From Stenotrophomonas sp. ATCM1_4 (lineage in GTDB: Bacteria; Pseudomonadota; Gammaproteobacteria; Xanthomonadales; Xanthomonadaceae), in assembly GCF_004348115.1 (NCBI RefSeq), contig NZ_QPFB01000001.1, forward strand, positions 2,156,773-2,220,772: a stretch of 64,000 nt of DNA, read 5' to 3'. Made by a program: the position numbers and the translations under genes. Positions 55,946-64,000 of this stretch are shown in pieces. Position 1 is the first letter of the stretch. Every line of letters starts with the position of its first letter. The notes under the pieces were generated by a model, which saw only the letters and a program-made list of their open reading frames with translations, did not search any database and was not told the origin of the DNA.

Positions 55946-57313
55946 TCAATCATTACCCGCAATTGTCATCTTTCCGACCAAAATTGACCCCACCGACACG
56001 TGCGAACGCACGTCCACGTCGCTGCCGACCGCTTCAATGCCGGCAAACATCTGTTTGAGATTGCCCGCGATGGTGATGCCGTCGACCGGGTAGGCGATCT
56101 GCCCGTTCTCCACCCAGAAGCCTGCCGCACCGCGCGAATAGTCACCGGTCACGCCGTTCACGCCCTGCCCCATCAGCTCGGTGACCAGCAGGCCGGTTCC
56201 CATACCTGACAGCATGGACGCACGGTCGCCAGCATTGGCCGCCACGCGCAGGTTGTGCACGCCGCCGGCATTGGCGGTGGTCTTCAGCCCCAGCCGCCGC
56301 GCCGAATAGCTGCCGAGGATGTACCGCTTCAACACGCCCGCCGACACCAGGGCCGAATCGCGCGTGGCCACGCCCTCGCCGTCGAACGCATTGGAACGCA
56401 GGCCGCGCCGCAGCAACGGCAGCTCGTCGATGCCGAACCAATCCGGGAACAGCTGCGTCCCGGCACTGTCGAGCAGGAAGCTGGCACGCCGGTACAGCGC
56501 GCCGCCGGACACGGCCCCCAGCAGGTGGCCGATCAGCGAGCGCGCGGTTTCGGCGGCGAACAGCACCGGCACCTGCCCGGTCGGCAGAGAGCGCGGCTGC
56601 AGGCGCGCGACGGTGCGTTCGGCCGCGCGCAGGCCCACCGCCGCCGGGTCATCCAGGTCTTCGCGGGCGATGGCGCTGGTGTACCAGCCATCGCGCTGCA
56701 TGCCATCGCCGCTGCCGGCGATCAGCGCACAACCAATGGAATGGTGGCTGCTGCGCTCACGGCCGATGAAGCCGTGCGAGTTGGCATACACCGACAGGCT
56801 CTGCGCGGTGGCCGCCGAGGCCCCGTCGGAGTTGCTGATCCGGCCATCGGCGCCGCGACCGGCGGCCTCGCAGGCCAGCGCCAGGTCCACCGCCTGCTCG
56901 GCGCCCAGCGCCCACGGGTGCCAGCCGTCCAGGTCGGGGAAATGGGTGGCCATCAGTTCGGCATCGGCCAGGCCCGCGGCCGGGTCGTCCTCGGTATGGC
57001 GGGCGATGGCGCAGGCCTGGGCGACGGTGGCCTCCAGGCTGCCCTCCTGCAGGTCGGCGGTGCTGGCACTGCCCTTGCGCTGGCCGAAATACACGGTCAC
57101 GGCGATGCCACGGTCATGCGTGGACTCCACCGTTTCCACCTCCCCCAGGCGCACATTCACGTCCAGCCCGCGCTCTTCGCTGCAGCTGACCTCGGCCTGG
57201 GTGGCCCCCATCGCGCGTGCTTTTTCCAGCAACCGCTGGGAGATATCGGCCAGCGTTTCCAGGCGTTGCAGGCTGTCGTCGTGGGTGGGGGTATCGGTGG
57301 TGATGACGTTCAA
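55946..57313 (-). CDS. pmbA: TldE/PmbA-type metalloprotease partner
   Basis: A 455-residue member of the TldD/TldE family. PmbA (TldE) lacks the zinc site and forms a heterodimeric protease with TldD that processes peptides such as microcin B17 and CcdA. Seen here are the family N-terminus (ARAMGATQAEVSCSEERGLDVNVR), SNAFDGEGVATRD and the C-terminal GDYSRGAAGFWVENGQIAYPV. Its partner tldD is 0.9 kb away, separated by yjgA. Confidence 0.93.
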   Translation of the reverse strand: MNVITTDTPTHDDSLQRLETLADISQRLLEKARAMGATQAEVSCSEERGLDVNVRLGEVETVESTHDRGIAVTVYFGQRKGSASTADLQEGSLEATVAQACAIARHTEDDPAAGLADAELMATHFPDLDGWHPWALGAEQAVDLALACEAAGRGADGRISNSDGASAATAQSLSVYANSHGFIGRERSSHHSIGCALIAGSGDGMQRDGWYTSAIAREDLDDPAAVGLRAAERTVARLQPRSLPTGQVPVLFAAETARSLIGHLLGAVSGGALYRRASFLLDSAGTQLFPDWFGIDELPLLRRGLRSNAFDGEGVATRDSALVSAGVLKRYILGSYSARRLGLKTTANAGGVHNLRVAANAGDRASMLSGMGTGLLVTELMGQGVNGVTGDYSRGAAGFWVENGQIAYPVDGITIAGNLKQMFAGIEAVGSDVDVRSHVSVGSILVGKMTIAGND

Positions 57314-57501
57314 TGCTTTATCCTTGTAGGGAGATTCCCTTCACATGTGCCCGGCCATCCTTGCCCGGGTGCTGGGTTGCGGGTGCCTCGCCACGCGGCT
57401 GTCCGGCCTATGCCGGACCTCATCCGCGACGGGCGGCCTGCCAAACCCCGGCCTCGATCGGCCGGCCTTTCAATGCTTGAAGTTTAGTGGGTAGCAGTGC
57501 G

Positions 57502-58089
57502 ATGCGTGGACGTGACGAAGACACCGGTGAGTTTTTCAGTGAAAGCCGCAGCCAGAACCGGCGCGAGGCGCTGGAAGTACTGGCCCTGGGTGAAAAGCTG
57601 GTGGACCTGACCCCGGCCCAGCTGGCACGCCTGCCGATCCCCGAAGGCCTGCTGGAACACATCGAGTACACCAAGCGCATCACCTCGCACGGCGCGCGCA
57701 AGCGTCAGCTGGCCTTCCTGGCCAAGCAGATGCGGCGCGAGGAAGATGAAACCCTGGAAGCGATCCGCGACGCGATGGACGCCAACAGCGAAACCTCGCG
57801 CCGTGAAGTGGCCATCATGCACCGCATGGAGCGCTGGCGTGAGCGCCTGATGGCCGAGGGCGATGCCGCGCTGGCCGAACTGCTGGACGAGCACCCGGAC
57901 GCCGACCGCCAGCAGCTGCGCACCCTGGTACGCAATGCGTTGGCGGAAAAGGCCAGGAACAAGCCGCCGCGCGCCTACCGCGAGATCTACCAGGTGCTGC
58001 GTGGGCTGATGTTGACGCCGCAGGCAACCGCAGGGCTGGATGTCGAAGCGGACGACGAAGACGAAGCGCTGGACGACGACCAGGCTTAA
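57502..58089 (+). CDS. darP: Ribosome-associated protein DarP/YjgA (DUF615)
   Basis: A 195-residue acidic, helical protein of the YjgA family, which binds 50S assembly intermediates. Family motifs are [22 protein letters not shown] near the start, [19 protein letters not shown] and [16 protein letters not shown]. The C-terminus is very acidic ([14 protein letters not shown]). It is transcribed divergently from pmbA. ATG 57502 is used; the frame is open five codons further upstream. Confidence 0.93.
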   Translation: MRGRDEDTGEFFSESRSQNRREALEVLALGEKLVDLTPAQLARLPIPEGLLEHIEYTKRITSHGARKRQLAFLAKQMRREEDETLEAIRDAMDANSETSRREVAIMHRMERWRERLMAEGDAALAELLDEHPDADRQQLRTLVRNALAEKARNKPPRAYREIYQVLRGLMLTPQATAGLDVEADDEDEALDDDQA

Positions 58090-58151
58090 GGGGCTTCGGC
58101 TCCTTGGTGGATTGGTGTTCTCGGCGGTTCGTACGGTAAAGCAGGAGCATT

Positions 58152-58223
58152 GCCCTCATCCACCCCTTCGGGGCACCTTCTCCCGCAGGCGGGAGAAGGT
58201 GCCCCGAAGGGGTGGATGAGGGC
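58152..58223. repeat. Perfect 35-bp inverted repeat
   Basis: The left arm 58152-58186 and right arm 58189-58223 are exact reverse complements with a 2-base centre. The arms contain the smaller palindrome CCCCTTCGGGG and the CCTTCTCCCGC unit also found at 18.65 and 18.85 kb. It lies between the converging darP and tldD genes and would form a very long hairpin in either transcript. Confidence 0.93.
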
Positions 58224-58240
58224 GCTGTCCGCCGCCAACC

Positions 58241-59686
58241 TCAGGCCTGCGTACCGCCCACCGTCAGGCCATCGATCAACAGCGACGGCTGGCCCACGCC
58301 GACCGGCACGCTCTGGCCATCCTTGCCGCAGATGCCCACGCCTTCGTCCAGCGCCAGGTCGTTGCCGATCATGCGCACCTTCTGCATGGTCTCCGGCCCG
58401 TTGCCGATCAATGTCGCGCCCTTCACCGGCGCGGTGACCTTGCCATCCTCGATCAGGTAGGCCTCGGTGGCCGAGAACACGTACTTGCCGCTGGTGATGT
58501 CGACCTGGCCGCCGCCGAAGTTGACCGCGTACAGGCCCTTCTTCACCGAACGGATCATTTCCTGCGGATCGTGGTTGCCGGCACGCATGTAGGTATTGGT
58601 CATGCGCGGCATGGTCATGTGCGCGAACGATTCACGACGGCCGTTGCCGGTCGGTGCCACGCCCATCAGGCGCGCGTTGAGCGTGTCCTGCATGTAGCCG
58701 ACCAGGATGCCGTCCTCGATCAGCGTGGTGCACTGGGTCGGGGTGCCTTCGTCGTCGATGTTGAGCGAGCCGCGACGGCCATCGAGCGTGCCGTCGTCGA
58801 CGATGGTCACGCCCGGCGAGGCCACGCGCTCGCCGATGCGGCCGGCGTAGACGCTGGTGCCCTTGCGGTTGAAGTCGCCTTCCAGGCCGTGGCCCACCGC
58901 CTCGTGCAGCAGCACGCCCGGCCAGCCCGGGCCAAGCACCACCGGCATCACCCCGGCCGGGGCCGGGATCGCCTCCAGGTTCACCAGCGCCTGGCGCAGG
59001 GCCTCGCGGGCGAAACCTTCCGGGCGGTCGCCGGCGAACAGTTCCTCGTAGCTGTAACGTCCACCGCCACCGGCATAGCCGGACTCACGACGCCCGTTCT
59101 GCTCGACGATCACCTGCACGTTCAGCCGCACCAGCGGGCGTACGTCGGCGGCGAGCACGCCATCACTGCGCGCGATCAGCACGGTATCCACGCCGCCGGA
59201 CAGGCTCACCATCACCTGCTGCACGCGTGGGTCGGCCGCGCGCAGGTAGCGGTCCAGCCGCTTGAGCACCTCGACCTTGGCCTCGTTGCCCAGGCTGTCC
59301 ACCGGGTCCAGCGCCGGGTACAGCGCGCGGCCACTGCCACGCACCAGCGACCGCACGTTCTGTGCTCCGCCTTCGCGGGAGATGGCGCGCGCCGACTGCG
59401 CGGCCGCCAGCAACGCCGCCGGCTGGATGTCGTCGGAATAGGCGAAGCCGGTCTTCTCGCCGGCGATGGCGCGCACGCCCACGCCCTGCTCGATGGAATG
59501 GGCGCCGTCCTTGACGATGCCGTCCTCCACGTTCCAGCTCTCGCGCCGCGAATGCTGGAAATACAGGTCGCCGAAGTCCACCCCCGGCCCCAGCAGGGTG
59601 CCGAAGGTGCGTTCGAGGCGGTTGGCGTCCAGGCCGGCCGGCAGCAGCAGGCGGGTCTCGGCAAGCGTGAGGGCGTTATCGGTCAT
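58241..59686 (-). CDS. tldD: Metalloprotease TldD
   Basis: The zinc-bearing subunit of the TldD/TldE protease, 481 residues. The metal motif HEAVGH is at residues 261-266 ([20 protein letters not shown]), and the C-terminal cysteine region is [17 protein letters not shown]. It lies 47 bp after yhdP, so rng-yhdP-tldD are likely one operon. Confidence 0.95.
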   Translation of the reverse strand: MTDNALTLAETRLLLPAGLDANRLERTFGTLLGPGVDFGDLYFQHSRRESWNVEDGIVKDGAHSIEQGVGVRAIAGEKTGFAYSDDIQPAALLAAAQSARAISREGGAQNVRSLVRGSGRALYPALDPVDSLGNEAKVEVLKRLDRYLRAADPRVQQVMVSLSGGVDTVLIARSDGVLAADVRPLVRLNVQVIVEQNGRRESGYAGGGGRYSYEELFAGDRPEGFAREALRQALVNLEAIPAPAGVMPVVLGPGWPGVLLHEAVGHGLEGDFNRKGTSVYAGRIGERVASPGVTIVDDGTLDGRRGSLNIDDEGTPTQCTTLIEDGILVGYMQDTLNARLMGVAPTGNGRRESFAHMTMPRMTNTYMRAGNHDPQEMIRSVKKGLYAVNFGGGQVDITSGKYVFSATEAYLIEDGKVTAPVKGATLIGNGPETMQKVRMIGNDLALDEGVGICGKDGQSVPVGVGQPSLLIDGLTVGGTQA

Positions 59687-59733
59687 GACTATCCAGATGG
59701 GGGCGGGCCCGCGCGAGGCAAGCCGGCGGTGAA

Positions 59734-62700
59734 TCAGGGGGTGCGGGCGGCGTCAGTGGCGGCAGGCGGCGGCGCGGCGCGGGTTTCGTCGCGGTCGATC
59801 ACCTCCACCTTGGGATCCTTCCACGGGCCGGTCACCTTGTAGGTCTTGGCGCCAATGGTACCCAGCGGCTTGCCGAGCACGGCATTGGCCGCCGCGCCCA
59901 CCGCCGCCCCGACCGGGCCGCCGGCCACGGCACCGACCACGGCCAGCAGGTTGCCCGAGCGCGGGTTGACGTCGATGGTCTGGTCGAACTGCTGGCTGCG
60001 CAGGTCAGCCTGGCCACGGATGGTGATGTCGGCGGCCGGTGACTCGATGCCGATCCGCTCGGTACTGGCCAGGCCACCGGCGAAGCGCACATGCCCTTCG
60101 ACGTGGTTGAAGGCCAGGCCCTTGGAAAACAGGTCGCGGAAATCGAACAGCAGCCGGCGCGGCAGCTGGGCCACGCTGAGCAGGCCCAGCACGCGGCCGG
60201 CGCCGGGTTCCACTTCCAGCAGCTGGCCATTGCGCACGCTCATCTCCAATCCGCCTTCCAGGCTGGCGGCGCTGAAGGCCATCGGTGAACCGTTCCAGCC
60301 GGCCTGCAGCTGCATGCGTCCCTCGCCGCCGCGCACCTGGCCGCCGTAACCCAGCCGCTGCAGCAGGTCGCCCAGGTCTTCGGTCTGCACGTTGGCGCTC
60401 ATCTGCGTGGCCGCACGTGCACCGACGCCGCGCCACGTGCCTTGCAGGTCGATGACCTGCCTGGGCGCGCGCACCTGCAGCTCCTGCACCTGCAGGCCGT
60501 CGGGCAAGGGCCGGGTCCGCAGGCGGGTCTGGCCCAGCTTGAGCGCACCGAACTCCAGGTCGCCGATGTCCAGCGCCAGCGGCGGGATGTTGGCCGGGTT
60601 CATCGGTGCGAGGGGGGTGTCCGAGGACTCCACCGTCGCCGCCTGGGCGGCCTGCCAATGCACCCGGTCCAACTGGCCGCTGACGGTTCCACCATCGGCG
60701 GTGGGAATGTGCAGGCTGCCGGCCAGGGCCGGGCCATTGAGCTGCACCGCGACCGCATCGGCCCCGGGGCGCAGCTGCAGACGGGTCTGTTCGAAGCGCC
60801 CGCCGATCAACAACAACTGGTCGGCCAGCACGTCCACCTGCTTCAGCGCCAACCCGCCCGGGTCGCTGGAATCGCCGCCCTTGGCCAGGCTGATCCACTC
60901 CAGCGCATCCAGCGACGGGGTGCGGCCATTGACCATCAGGCCATCGGCCGGCGGCTCGTGGTCGACCCGGTCGCTGCCCATCGTCACCTGCACGCCGGTC
61001 TTGCCATTCTGGCTGCGCGCGGCCAAGGCCATCAGCTTGCCGAAGGCGACGTCGATGCGGCCGGCGCCCATCGGCAGCGCCGCCTGCACGTGCGTGGGCA
61101 GTGCGTCGGCCGCGGGTTTGTTGAGCGGCGCCGGCAATTGCAGGCGGGTGCCCTGCAGGTTCGAATCCAGGGTCAGCAGGGTCGGTGCCGCGGTGCGTGC
61201 ACCCGCTGCGGTCGTCGGCAGGGTGACGCCCACGGTCCAGTCCGAGGTGCCATGGATGTACGGTTTCAACCAGCCCAGTTCCGGCGCGCGGTCGAGCAGC
61301 TTGCCCGCGTCCAGGGCAGCGGTCAGCTCGGCCTCGAAGGCATGCGAGGCATCCTTCACCGGCGTGCCGGCGCGCAGGGCCAGCACGCCGTCCCGCTCCT
61401 GGTGGCGCACCTGCAGCGCCGGTGCCTCGAAGCCGCCGCCGCTGTAGTTGATCTTGCCGCGCACGTTGTCGAACTGCAGGTCCCAGCGCTTGTCGGCCAT
61501 CTGCACGCCGCGCAGGTCCACGTCGCCCTGCAGCACGCCGGGGCCCTCATCGCGGTGCAGCGGCAGCATCAGGTCGAAGTTGACTGCCGCCGGGCCGCGC
61601 AGGGCCAGGTTGTCCAGCGTGTCGCCGTAGCTGGCCTGCAGCGGGCTCTGCCGCAGCATCGCCAGCAGGCGGTTGCTGTCGTCGGCGGTGGTCGCCTTGA
61701 CCTGCAACCGCGACTGCCCCCAGTCGGCGATGCCGGCCTGGATCTGGTCGACCTTCACGCCGGCCAGTTCGCCCTTGCCGTGCACGTCGAAGCCGGCGCC
61801 GATGAAGGTGATGTCCGCATCCATCCGGCGCATCACCGGCCAGTCCTGGTGGAAACGGATGCTGCCATCGACGATGTGCCCACCGGCCTCGAACCGCCCG
61901 TTGTTGCCCTTGAACGGCCAATCATCCAGGTCGCCCACCGCCAGGCCGGTGGCGCCGCGCAGGGTGCCATCGACCAGCGCCGCGTCCAACCAGTCCACCG
62001 CGGCCTTGCTCATGCTCGAACGTACCCAGAACCCCTTCGCGGCGGTCAGCGGCACGTCGTCGATCTTGGCCGCCAGGTTGATCCACGGCCGCGTGCCGTC
62101 GCCCTGGAACCACAGGCCACCGCGCACGTCGGCGGCGTAATCCTTGCCCTGCACGCGCAGGGCCGGCGTCCCCACCTGCCAGCCGGCACCTTCGCGCCAG
62201 CCGATCACCTGCCCGGACAACTGCAGCTCATGCAGCACGCCGAAACCGGTGGGCCAATCGAAGCGCACGACGTGGTCGGGGCGCAGGTCCAGCGACACCG
62301 CCTGCCCGTCGCCTTCGAAATGTCCGCGCAGGCCACTGATGCCCGGGCTGTTGCCGACGGTGCGGAAACTGGCATCGAGGAGTTCACCCTCGGCACGCAC
62401 CGGGCCATCCGCGCTGCCGACGATACGCACGTCACCGAAACGCATGCTCGGCCGCGACTGGTACAGCCAGCGGCGCAGGCCAGGCTCGACCCGGTCGCTC
62501 AATGCCGCCACCTGCAGCAGCGGCGCCACGTCCAACTGTTGTCCCTGCAGCGCAAAATGCCTGCCGCCGGCCAGCAGCAGGCCGTCGAGCACCTGCGACC
62601 CCGCGCTGGTACCGTCGTTGATGCGCAGGCGCGGTGCGTCCACCCGCCAACCGCCATCCAGCGCGGTCCAGCGCGCGCGCAGCTGCAGGTTGCGGAAGCT

Positions 62701-63561
62701 CACGCCCGGCGCCGCGGTTGCGCTCTGCAGCGGCGCGCCGGACAGCTGCACCTGCTCCAGTTCGCCTTCGGCGGTCACCGCGACCACGCGGTGGTCCTGC
62801 AACTGCACCCAGGCATTCAACTCGCCGCTGCCCTGGCGTACCTGCACGCCGGCCACCTGCAGCAACGGCGACCACGCGGCCAGGTCGGCCGGCTCGGCCG
62901 CGAACCAGGCCTGGCCATCGCCCTGCCTGCGCTGGAAATCCAGCACCGCCGTCAGTGGCGGCGCCTGGGTGTTGATCCAGCCCCGCGCGCCGACGCGCAG
63001 GCGCTGGCCATCCACGCGCAGGCGTACGTCCACGCGTGGAATCCGGGTATGGATGCCGATCGACGGTGCCATCACCTGCAGTTGCCCGCCGATGACCTGC
63101 AGTTCGCCCAGGCGGCGCAGGGCCTCCAACGGGTCGCCGCCGCTTTCGCTGCTGGGCAAGCCACGCACCGACCAGCGCCCGTCATCGGCGCGCTCCAGGG
63201 TCAGCGCCAACCCGCGCAGGCGCAGTTCGGTCAGCGGCTCGCCCGGCAGCAGGCCCGAGTACATCGCCACCAGCACCTCGGCCTGCCCCACCCGCACGCC
63301 ATTGCCCTGACCGATGCGCAATCCGTCGAGCTGCAGCAGCGGGCCACGCCGGGTCCAGCGCGTGTCCAGCCGGTCGAACGCCACCGGCAGGCCGGCGCGT
63401 TCACTCAACCACGCAGCGACCTTGTCCGGGTGCGATTCCACCATCGGCAGCAGTTGGCTGATCGTCCCGACCAGCAACGCCACGGCCACGAGCACGACCG
63501 CCAGTGCGATGAGCACATGACGGCGGAGGTGACGCAGCCGATAGCGCAACAACGTGGTCAT
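59734..63561 (-). CDS. yhdP: YhdP-family AsmA-like envelope protein
   Basis: A 1275-residue protein with one N-terminal membrane helix ([24 protein letters not shown]), a large periplasmic beta-rich body of AsmA/TamB-like repeats and the C-terminal conserved domain ([36 protein letters not shown]). YhdP is one of the AsmA-like bridges thought to carry phospholipids to the outer membrane. Size and gene order (rng upstream, tldD downstream) match. Pro/Thr-rich end. Confidence 0.93.
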   Translation of the reverse strand: MTTLLRYRLRHLRRHVLIALAVVLVAVALLVGTISQLLPMVESHPDKVAAWLSERAGLPVAFDRLDTRWTRRGPLLQLDGLRIGQGNGVRVGQAEVLVAMYSGLLPGEPLTELRLRGLALTLERADDGRWSVRGLPSSESGGDPLEALRRLGELQVIGGQLQVMAPSIGIHTRIPRVDVRLRVDGQRLRVGARGWINTQAPPLTAVLDFQRRQGDGQAWFAAEPADLAAWSPLLQVAGVQVRQGSGELNAWVQLQDHRVVAVTAEGELEQVQLSGAPLQSATAAPGVSFRNLQLRARWTALDGGWRVDAPRLRINDGTSAGSQVLDGLLLAGGRHFALQGQQLDVAPLLQVAALSDRVEPGLRRWLYQSRPSMRFGDVRIVGSADGPVRAEGELLDASFRTVGNSPGISGLRGHFEGDGQAVSLDLRPDHVVRFDWPTGFGVLHELQLSGQVIGWREGAGWQVGTPALRVQGKDYAADVRGGLWFQGDGTRPWINLAAKIDDVPLTAAKGFWVRSSMSKAAVDWLDAALVDGTLRGATGLAVGDLDDWPFKGNNGRFEAGGHIVDGSIRFHQDWPVMRRMDADITFIGAGFDVHGKGELAGVKVDQIQAGIADWGQSRLQVKATTADDSNRLLAMLRQSPLQASYGDTLDNLALRGPAAVNFDLMLPLHRDEGPGVLQGDVDLRGVQMADKRWDLQFDNVRGKINYSGGGFEAPALQVRHQERDGVLALRAGTPVKDASHAFEAELTAALDAGKLLDRAPELGWLKPYIHGTSDWTVGVTLPTTAAGARTAAPTLLTLDSNLQGTRLQLPAPLNKPAADALPTHVQAALPMGAGRIDVAFGKLMALAARSQNGKTGVQVTMGSDRVDHEPPADGLMVNGRTPSLDALEWISLAKGGDSSDPGGLALKQVDVLADQLLLIGGRFEQTRLQLRPGADAVAVQLNGPALAGSLHIPTADGGTVSGQLDRVHWQAAQAATVESSDTPLAPMNPANIPPLALDIGDLEFGALKLGQTRLRTRPLPDGLQVQELQVRAPRQVIDLQGTWRGVGARAATQMSANVQTEDLGDLLQRLGYGGQVRGGEGRMQLQAGWNGSPMAFSAASLEGGLEMSVRNGQLLEVEPGAGRVLGLLSVAQLPRRLLFDFRDLFSKGLAFNHVEGHVRFAGGLASTERIGIESPAADITIRGQADLRSQQFDQTIDVNPRSGNLLAVVGAVAGGPVGAAVGAAANAVLGKPLGTIGAKTYKVTGPWKDPKVEVIDRDETRAAPPPAATDAARTP

Positions 63562-63600
63562 CGGACCACGCCGTCCTCCCTGACGGGGGTATGGCTGCGG

Positions 63601-64000
63601 TCAGAGCAGCACGACATCGAACTGTTCCTGCAGGTACTGGTCATCGGCCTGGAAGCGGATGCTCTTGCCGAGGAATTCCTCCAGCTCGGCCACCGCCGCG
63701 GACTCCTCGTCGGTGATCCGCGCCACCACCTTGGTCGAGGCGATCACCAGCAGGCGCGCGGCGTCGAACTGGCGCACCGCGCGGGTGATCTCGCGGAAGA
63801 TCTCGTAGGTCACCGTCTCGGCGGTCTTGATGCTGCCGCGGCCGCTGCACTGCGGGCAGGTCTCGGACAACTGCCGCTCCAGGCTCTCCACGGTGCGCTT
63901 GCGGGTCATCTCCACCAGGCCCAGCGGCGAGAAGTCGTAGACGGTGGTCTTGGCATGGTCGCGGGTGAGCGCCTTCTCCAGCGTGCGCAGCACCTGGCGG
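63601..64000 (-). CDS. rng: Ribonuclease G, C-terminal part (runs off window)
   Basis: RNase G cleaves 5'-monophosphorylated RNAs and matures 16S rRNA. The visible 132 residues contain FSPLGLVEMTRKR and the Zn-link CPQCSGRGSIKT, then the C-terminal domain EIFREITRAVRQFDAARLLVIAS. RNase G is favoured over RNase E because the protein ends about 90 residues after the Zn-link without a scaffold domain. The start lies outside the window. Confidence 0.94.
   Translation of the reverse strand, partial: RQVLRTLEKALTRDHAKTTVYDFSPLGLVEMTRKRTVESLERQLSETCPQCSGRGSIKTAETVTYEIFREITRAVRQFDAARLLVIASTKVVARITDEESAAVAELEEFLGKSIRFQADDQYLQEQFDVVLL

Overview
This is a GC-rich gammaproteobacterial chromosome segment, most likely Stenotrophomonas or a close relative in the Xanthomonadales/Lysobacterales. 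The evidence is the gene order (asd-fimV-truA-trpF; rng-yhdP-tldD facing yjgA and pmbA), the close fit of the proteins to that family, and short GTAG-tagged palindromes of the kind described as SMAG/REP elements in Stenotrophomonas maltophilia. I see no rRNA, tRNA, CRISPR array, transposase or prophage.

Layout. 1-7.8 kb is a minus-strand housekeeping block: prmB, aroC, a 2-hydroxyacid dehydrogenase, asd, fimV, a VOC protein, truA and the start of trpF. 8-22 kb holds a SCO1 copper chaperone with psd, a LysM lytic transglycosylase, a HerA-like ATPase, a membrane protein, a large rhomboid, greB, rimO with a DUF3025 gene, a dienelactone hydrolase with a HIT protein, dcd and apbC. 22-28 kb is a TonB-dependent receptor, a secreted S9 peptidase and a Sel1-like secreted protein, visibly less GC-rich than its surroundings. 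28-41.6 kb carries an FAD oxidoreductase, two tandem M13 metallopeptidases (the second has lost zinc-site residues), a second rhomboid, an alkyltransferase-like protein, a DMT transporter, a glutathione-reductase-like enzyme, a DUF418 membrane protein, SlyD and two NlpC/P60 hydrolases.

The most interesting region is 41.7-49 kb. Six minus-strand genes have the order and features of the Pseudomonas functional-amyloid operon fapABCDEF: a small secreted protein, two amyloid-repeat proteins, a C39-like cysteine protease, a FapE-like secreted protein and a coiled-coil plus beta-barrel outer-membrane protein. A well-formed sigma-54 (-24/-12) promoter lies 24 bp before the first start codon, with repeated and inverted motifs about 170-220 bp further upstream. 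An intact sigma-54 activator (GAFTGA) with a degenerate receiver domain is encoded convergently just past fapF. The picture is a sigma-54-switched amyloid export system whose major subunit contains no cysteine.

49-64 kb returns to conserved genes: a dicarboxylate symporter, an alkaline phosphatase lipoprotein, a small CxxCH secreted protein, tilS, xseB-ispA, a DUF4870 protein, pmbA, yjgA/darP, tldD, yhdP and the 3' end of rng. A perfect 35-bp inverted repeat sits between the convergent yjgA and tldD genes.
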